Below are positions 57,634 through 64,000 of a stretch of 64,000 bases of DNA, piece after piece. Under the pieces are notes generated by a model. It was not told the DNA's origin. It did no database searches and saw only the letters and a list, made by a program, of their open reading frames with translations. A program made the position numbers and the translations under genes. Numbering within the stretch: the stretch's first letter is position 1; the number at the start of each line of letters is the position of its first letter. The stretch spans positions 8,990,817 through 9,054,816 of the forward strand of contig OY987249.1 in the NCBI GenBank assembly GCA_963920765.1, written 5' to 3'. Source of the DNA: Ulota crispa. Its lineage: Eukaryota; Streptophyta; Bryopsida; Orthotrichales; Orthotrichaceae.

Positions 57634-58049
57634 GGATTGATATGTCTACCACATCCTTTTAGCTATTGTACTACTCCCTTTCAGCCTTTCAAGTATTGTA
57701 CTACATCCATGGGGTAAATTTCTTATTTCTACCATCAAATAGTTGAATTTGAGAATTTGGAATTCAAATTTGGACTTAGAGACCTTGATTTTGTCTAGAA
57801 CCGTAAAGAAAAGGTTGTAATTGAACAACACCCAGTAAAAAAGCTTAGCTCGAGGGAAAATATGACTTTTACTTTTGTTAATAAAAAATGATAAGCTCTT
57901 TCATTGGGTGTTGTTCAATTAGAACTTTGTTATGATTGTAGACTAAAGCACAATCTCGAAGTCCAAATCTGAATTCCAAATTCCCCAATTCAAATTTTTG
58001 ATGGTAGAAATCCAAAATTTATCCATAGGGGTGGTAGACATATCAATCC
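57634..58049. mobile_element. T-family foldback, about 416 bp
   Basis: GGATTGATATGTCTACCAC at both ends in inverted orientation. The arms share AGAATTTGGAATTC and TTGTTCAATT with 56450-56770. It is preceded by an AAAT microsatellite at 57610-57630. Confidence 0.8.
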
Positions 58050-58057
58050 TTATAAGT

Positions 58058-58583
58058 TTCATATATATATATATATATATATACATACATACATATAGAT
58101 ATATGAGTATATATTGTTGAAATTATTTGTACAATATTTATTATTAAAACAAAAACAAACTAAAATATAGTTGAACTTCAAATGTACTCATGTATTTTTT
58201 AAATTGAACTAATAGTTGGCGCTTGGTAGGCTACATATTCACTCTATTTTTTTATTATAACTTTTGTATGTTAGTTAGAATGCAAAGTAAATATTTCAAT
58301 AAATCTTCAAATTTCTTCTATGTGATAACATGTAAAAGATTAAATTTGTGATATTGCAAAGGCAAAAATATAATAACATAGGTTCCTTGTGCTTTTAGTA
58401 CTATGATATTAGAATAGCTTATTTAGTTTCTATATGAAATAATAACCTTTTGATCTCAAATAGTAGAATATAACTTATTAATATTTTGACATGTGTGTAA
58501 TTGAAATTTGTATTTCTACTCAATATTGCATTGCAATATCAAATGCTATCATCCCAAATAATTGATAATGAATGGTTGACTTC
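58058..58583. repeat. AT microsatellite and AT-rich spacer
   Basis: (AT)n with (CATA) units at about 58062-58105, then AT-rich DNA without recognisable features. Confidence 0.6.
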
Positions 58584-58974
58584 TTAATCCCTAAATGTCC
58601 TAGGCACCAAATTTTTGGTGTCAACAATAGTTTGAAGTTCATCAAGTTTAACCAAGTTGCTATTTGTAGTAACTTACATTTTTGCAGTGTTCTTTTTGGA
58701 GTCTAGTTTTAGCATCAAAAACCTGATTTTGAAAATGATTGATGATGAGTTTTCTATTCAAGATTTTGTAGAAGGATATTGACATTACATAGTGTTCATA
58801 GCTCTTGTTATGAGCCTCAAATACACTAGATTTTGGAGAAAAATTTACACTAAAACATCATTTAAGATTTTTTTAAGAGATTTTGAAAATCCGTAAAGTG
58901 ACTAGAGTCATATATGTTATGTTCTCTAACTTTATTTTTTTTGGTGACCAAATGTTTAGATCCAATCTGTGAAA

Positions 58975-59707
58975 GGGTGATTGCAGGAAACACTTGTACT
59001 ATTTCTTGTCCCCTTCACCTCCCGGAGGTGCTTTTTGGCTTGTAACTTTTGCGCAGCAAGTTCTTTTAAGCTGGAATTTCAGAGGAGGATATATGTCATA
59101 GTTATAAACCTTCTATAATTTTTGCAATTTTTTTTAAATTATTTTATTATTTTTCAACAACCCCAAAATAGGTGTCTACCTTGGCCATTTTGGGAGGTTT
59201 CTAGTACTATTTTGGGTTCAAAAAAGCTTTTCTAGGGTTATAAATTAGGGATGTTGTTTATGGAGCATGCTTAATTGCATATATAGAAGGGTTTTGCAAA
59301 ACTATAAATTCCATGGCTTTTACGTTGTCTCAAAATGGGCATCCTATCTCCCTTCATTGGCAAAATATGAAAAAAATTCCTTAGCAAAGCAATTATACCA
59401 TGTGAATGTGTTGAATGGGTTCTCAAATGGCCAGTTTTTATTTTATTTTTTTGAATTATTTTACTATTTTCTAAAAAGCAAGAAAGAAATTGGCTTTTTG
59501 TTGGTGATTTTGTTTTGAGCATAACTTTTAGAATAACATTTTTCTAGGTCTGAATTTTCACAAGTAATCTATTTTAAGTGCTTTACAAACTGTCCATATT
59601 TTACTTTATTTTTAAAAAGAAAATTCCAAAAGCTCGGTAGTACTACTAGTACTACGAGTACTAAGGGTGTTTGAGACAAAACAGTGAAGTGTTTCTTGCA
59701 ACTAACC
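58975..59707. mobile_element. Insertion with GGAAACACTT-type ends, 733 bp
   Basis: The left end GGGTGATTGCAGGAAACACT pairs with the right end AGTGTTTCTTGCAACTAACC (about 17 of 21 positions). Comparison with the intact TTAA-d copies fixes the boundaries. The target duplication may be AAA. No known protein is seen. Confidence 0.6.
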
Positions 59708-59884
59708 AAAAAGAGGATTGAAAGATTGTAACCAGTCATATTTGCAATTTTAACACCTTCATGATCAAACATTGTAATCTTTCAATCCATATATGATGTT
59801 GTTGCATTTTATTTTCCTATGTAATCTCTAACATAAGTAGTTTGAATTTGTATGGTTGCAAATTAAAAAAAGTTGAGACAACTT

Positions 59885-60458
59885 CTTGGGTGGATTACTA
59901 TTTGTATGATGGATACCCTCCGTGTGACAAAGGGATATTTTTTAAGGGGCTATTTATCTCCCAAACATAAATAAAAAGGCCTCTACATTACATATTTTGG
60001 GAAAATGACATATATAAGGGTATCCTATAATACTTATACAGCCTAGGGGATTTCATTTTTTCCTATGCTATTTTCTTTATAAAGAAAAAAAATGATCTGT
60101 TAAGAAAATTGTCAACAATAGATTTTGAATAAGTGAGACAAAAAAGGTATTTGAGTACTGCATTGATGGTTAGATTTTAATATTATAGAAATGTGAATTT
60201 TCTTTTCGATATCATATTTTTATTGTTGAATCACTTTGGTTGATGTTAGAATTTACATTTTTTTTCACATCTAATTTTTTGTTCAGACCCTAGTTAGGAC
60301 ATCTTGATTTATGGAAAATTTTGGTATATGTTTCTCCACAATTTTTTTGGTTAGGCACTTCTTTTTAGCTTAAATTTATATTTTATTTGGACATTCTATT
60401 TTTTGCTATGATATAGGCTATAGCACTTTGGTTGGTTTACATTTTGATTTTTTGCATT

Positions 60459-60494
<36 letters not shown>

Positions 60495-60819
60495 GTCACT
60501 TTTGTTGGTGTAAAATTTTGAATTTGTTTCACTCCCATTTTTTTTTTGTCTAGGATTTTTTTAACCCAACTAGCTTTGTACACCACTAAATATAGTTTTG
60601 TGCATAGGATACTTCCAAATCTTGTGCCCCTATACTAGTTGTAAAAAAAAGAAATGCCCCAAATTTGTAGTGTAGCTATATTATTTATATTGGATTTAGT
60701 ACTCTGAGTGTATTCTATTTTGTTTGTAAGTTTGTTATAATTTTTATCTCAAATGAATGAAACCCTTGCTATATTGTATCGCACATAGATTCTAAGATGC
60801 ACTAAGTGATCCACTCGGG
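59885..60819. mobile_element. hAT-like insertion, 935 bp
   Basis: An 8-bp duplication GACAACTT stands at 59877-59884 and 60820-60827. The ends CTTGGGTGGATTACT and AGTGATCCACTCGGG are imperfect inverted copies. It contains an (AT)n run at about 60462-60490 and no transposase frame. Confidence 0.7.
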
Positions 60820-60905
60820 GACAACTTATTAAAATGTTGACTTTTTGTTCAAGCTACAGCAAACTACTAGAAGCTCAAAAAAGGCCTCAAGCATTTAGGG
60901 GTTAA

Positions 60906-62049
60906 TACAAGGGTTAAAAAGTATACTTATAATGATTTCTAATATTTGAAATTAACATTTTTGTATGTAACACATAAAATCTTATTATTTATACCCTAAC
61001 TTTGTTCATCATCATTGTTAAATTCTACTAAATAAATAATTTCAGACTAAGCATACATAGATATCTTGGAATATGTTTGTTCTATGCAATGAGATGGACG
61101 ATATGGTTTTGTTTTTATAATTTCAATCTGCTAATTTAAAAATACAATAAAATTCCTTAGAACCTTTATAGTTTTCCTTACTAATTTGATTATTTTGAGA
61201 AATCACAAACATATACATATGTATAATTAACATACATATTTGTATATTGAGTAGAAAGTGCAAATTGAAAAATTGAAGAGTTATTTTTTAATTTTACGTG
61301 TTGATTATAAGAAAATATAGCCATGTTACACTAAAAACATATTCAAAGATTACAACAAATAATGTGATATAGTATTGCTATACAAAATCTCTATAATTTG
61401 AAACATGAATCAATGAATTAGAATAATAAATTGTGGTTTGTCTTTGCAAAAATGAGTGCACAAATTTGTTTTAGGATGCACTGATATGTAACATTATATT
61501 TAATGGTTGATACATATTAATTATTATTTATGAAAAATATGTATAGTATATTAAAAAAAATGACAATGACTTTTGAAATTGATAAAAAAAAATTATACAA
61601 ATATCAAAACCTTTTGGCTAGTTTCATTTATTGCAACATCTTAGTTATAGACCAAAAACATGCTTAAATAATTACAAATATAATTAAGTAAAACATAACA
61701 TTAGAGAACAATGACAAAGTCCTGCATATGAACTTTCTCAGGATAGATTTCTCACCAATTGTGATAAGAAAGAAGCAGAAATTCACTGCATACAAGACAA
61801 AAACCTAAAATGCACAACAATACACCAACTTGAATTGCCTAAAACTATTGCGACCATGACTAACCACAACCACAATGAATCACCAATTACTCAATCTCCA
61901 ACACATTTCACAGGACAATGAAGGACGTAAAACAAGCAAATTAGATCTTGGGTTTATCCTAAAACCCTAAATTCTCTAAATTATTTGCATCTAAAAAATT
62001 TTGAAATGTCTATATATACAAATAAGAAACAAACGCTTGTTGCATGGCT
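60906..62049. other. Very AT-rich intergenic DNA
   Basis: Apart from the AT-rich composition, I see no gene, RNA or paired repeat here. Confidence 0.4.
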
Positions 62050-62052
62050 AAC

Positions 62053-62315
62053 CTGCTGGTGTTTTTGCAATCCTTGCACTAGAGAACTGAGTGGAAAAGC
62101 AAGGTGCTGTGGATGCCATTGTAGCGACAAATCACTCCACTAACTAAGAACGGCCATGCACCACCACCCTTAGAATCAAGAAAGAGCTCTCAATCTATCA
62201 GTTCTCAAAGCACATAACTTACCTAGGATTGCCTTGAGCTCTCTCCAAAGCACCACCAATCATTGGAACTCTTGCCAACTTGTGCGCTAATGTCTCCGGG
62301 AATTTCATGCATAAT
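62053..62315 (-). other. Small exon-like, GC-richer island
   Basis: On the minus strand two short open stretches end in splice-donor-like AG|GT. Around 62310-62226 the reading is MKFPETLAHKLARVPMIGGALERAQGNPR; at 62119-62053 it is MASTAPCFSTQFSSARIAKTPA, which resembles the start of a chloroplast transit peptide. GC content is clearly above the neighbours. No matching downstream exon is found, so this may be a gene fragment carried here by a transposon, or chance. Confidence 0.25.
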
Positions 62316-62431
62316 TATGTTTGCACTTATACTAGAAGTTCAATCTCAAGTTTCTATACTTTGCAATAACAAAGTCTTGCTAAATTTTACACTAATATGA
62401 ATACAATACATAATTTTTTGTTTTGCAACTA

Positions 62432-63175
62432 TTAACCCCTAAATGACGGACCTATGACCACTGCTTTTAAGCTTTAGTGCGTATCACTTAACTTGTTGTC
62501 ATTTGGCAACTAGATTTGAACAAAAAAATCTAAATTTATTTTTCAAAAATGAATCAATATTCCTTTTATATTTCACAAAAAAAAACAAATTTAATTTGTA
62601 CAAAATTGTTTTTTTGAGAATTTTTGAAGAAAAAGTGAAAGAAAATCACATCAAATAGAAAATTATTTCAAAAAATCTGAAAATTTCACCATGTGTGTAT
62701 ATTACAATGACAAACATCATGGTCTAAACGAAATTCTTGTGTCATTTTGTAATTAGAAAATAATAAACATTGAAAATACATTCAAAATTTAGATTGCAAT
62801 AAAATATTCAATGTTAGGAAATTTTCCAAAACTCAAATTGGAGTAGAAACTTGATTAGATGGCCTTTATTTTATTAGTTGGGCTCAAACTCAAAAAATAT
62901 CATTTTTGTGGAGAAATTTCAGATTTAGAGCAAGGAACAACAACTTCCCAAAATACACTAAAATAGCATATTTTGTGATCTGTTTTTTTACTAACTTCTC
63001 ATTTACATAAAGAGAAACACTTGCAAAACTACAAATTCAATTGAATACTCATCATAACCCAACATAATAAACCACCAACAAAATACGGATGAAAAAATGT
63101 TTTTCAAAATGTTTTTAGTTCACTGAACATTTGTTCAAGCGCCACGAAATGGCGTTGCCGGTGCTTCTGGGTTAA
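62432..63175. mobile_element. TTAA-o element, about 744 bp
   Basis: It runs from TTAACCCCTAAATGACGG to GGTGCTTCTGGGTTAA. Only the ends resemble other TTAA elements; the right end is worn. No reading frame of note. Confidence 0.5.
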
Positions 63176-63759
63176 ATAAAACACAATTTGTGGCTCTAAT
63201 TGTGGATTTGCATAAAGTTTACATCATAGATATTATAGTCATAATAAAAACATATATCATTACATAGAAATAAATGCAAAGCTTTCAAAGATTTACAGTG
63301 TGATTTTTGTAAAGGATTTGATCAATTGCAAAATACAGGTGGAATACTTTGAATATTTCTTGTATGTTTGTTGAATTTTGGAAATAAGAAAACAAAAAGA
63401 AAGCGTTTGCAAATTTTGGATAAGTTTATAGTTAATATAAAGAGATGTAATAAAGAATTGTAAATGAAGCAAATCTCACATGTATTTATATTTTTTTTTC
63501 AAATTTTTGATTACTTTGCAATAAATGCTCAAATAAATGACCTTACATATTATACAAATCAGACTATCAAAGCAAGAAGTATTCTTTCAATACAATAAGT
63601 TTCTATGTGTAAAGAAGTTACATTATTAAAGCCGCAATTTTTTTTTTTAAATGACATAGAGTATGAATGTAATTTCAGTAAAGTACTAATAGTATATAGA
63701 AACACATATTATTGATATATGATAACATCACTCACCGATATTTTTTGTGAAATTAAGTT
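63176..63759. other. AT-rich spacer
   Basis: No feature recognised. It lies directly 3' of the right-edge reading frame. Confidence 0.4.
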
Positions 63760-64000
63760 TCATCCGGCACATGTGAGTTTCACATCCTTTATTTGGATTG
63801 TTGCTCGCTCTTTCATCTCTAGTTTGAACTTTTCTAATTCTGTCTGTTGAGTTACTAATTGAATTTGTTGAGAATGCACTTGTTGAGCTAAAACAAGATG
63901 GTCTTGAGCAAGCTTAATTTTAACCTCTGAATCGTTTTTCAAAACATTCACAAAACGATCAAGGGAGTCTACAAGGAGTTTCAATGGACTACCTTTGTCT
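63760..64000 (-). CDS. C-terminal part of a coiled-coil protein, runs off the window
   Basis: The minus-strand frame is open from the window edge to a stop at 63760-63762 (about 78 residues visible). It begins DKGSPLKLLVDSLDRFVNVLKNDSEVK, then is rich in Gln, Glu and Leu with heptad-like spacing (AQDHLVLAQQVHSQQIQLVTQQTELEKFKLEMKER), so a coiled coil is likely. No start codon is inside the window. C-termini of this kind occur in the Myb/SANT-like second protein of PIF/Harbinger elements, but also in host trihelix factors. With the Harbinger remnant at 54-55 kb the former is my first guess. Confidence 0.5.
   Translation of the reverse strand, partial: DKGSPLKLLVDSLDRFVNVLKNDSEVKIKLAQDHLVLAQQVHSQQIQLVTQQTELEKFKLEMKERATIQIKDVKLTCAG

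Larger units (their letters stand above)
58584..60905. mobile_element. TTAA-d element opened by two later insertions
   Basis: The outer ends are TTAATCCCTAAATGTCC and AAGCATTTAGGGGTTAA. Inverted relative to 21654-22304, the TTAA-d body continues through 58584-58974, 59708-59884 and 60828-60905. The two intervening blocks (58975-59707, 59885-60819) have their own inverted ends. Confidence 0.75.

Overview
This is plant nuclear DNA from a land plant. It encodes two copies of CP24 (LHCB6, minor antenna of photosystem II), an APO-family chloroplast RNA-binding protein, the Golgi N-glycan enzyme beta-1,2-xylosyltransferase and an organellar PPR protein. All have plant-type GT-AG introns. CP24 points to a land plant; I cannot name the species. 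Genes are moderately GC-rich, while the DNA between them is strongly AT-rich and crowded with short inverted-repeat transposons, often nested.

Layout. 1-660: end of a short transposon, then no gene. 660-1409: decayed tandem copies of the last XYLT exon. 1410-3987 (minus): XYLT, four exons. 5.3-10.3 kb: nested repeats. 11400-14925 (plus): APO-like gene, four exons. 15-19.2 kb: decayed AT-rich DNA and nested repeats. 19725-20640 (plus) and 27138-28335 (minus): two intact LHCB6 genes placed tail to tail, with 6.5 kb of layered transposons between them. 29252-33629: a 4.4 kb element with matching inverted ends, holding minisatellites and a long palindrome. 36801-42288 (plus): PPR gene, six exons. 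42.3-64 kb: almost entirely transposons, including a Helitron, hAT-like foldbacks, a broken Harbinger transposase, a three-layer nest, and a coiled-coil reading frame that leaves the window on the right.

Functional links. LHCB6 and APO-family proteins both serve the chloroplast photosystems. The first exon of the APO gene begins with a transit peptide clearly homologous to that of LHCB6 in both DNA and protein, so one gene probably borrowed the targeting region of the other. XYLT and the PPR gene look functionally unrelated.

The most unusual signal is a group of at least a dozen different short elements whose ends read TTAA-CCC...GGG-TTAA. This layout is known from piggyBac-type transposons. 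Further groups share other end signatures: AAGGTAG, AGAGCATCTCC, TA-CAGTGGTGC, GGGAAT(T/G)ACTA with 8-bp target duplications, and GTAAAAAA..GTCCTA. All coordinates, splice sites and alignments here were read by eye.
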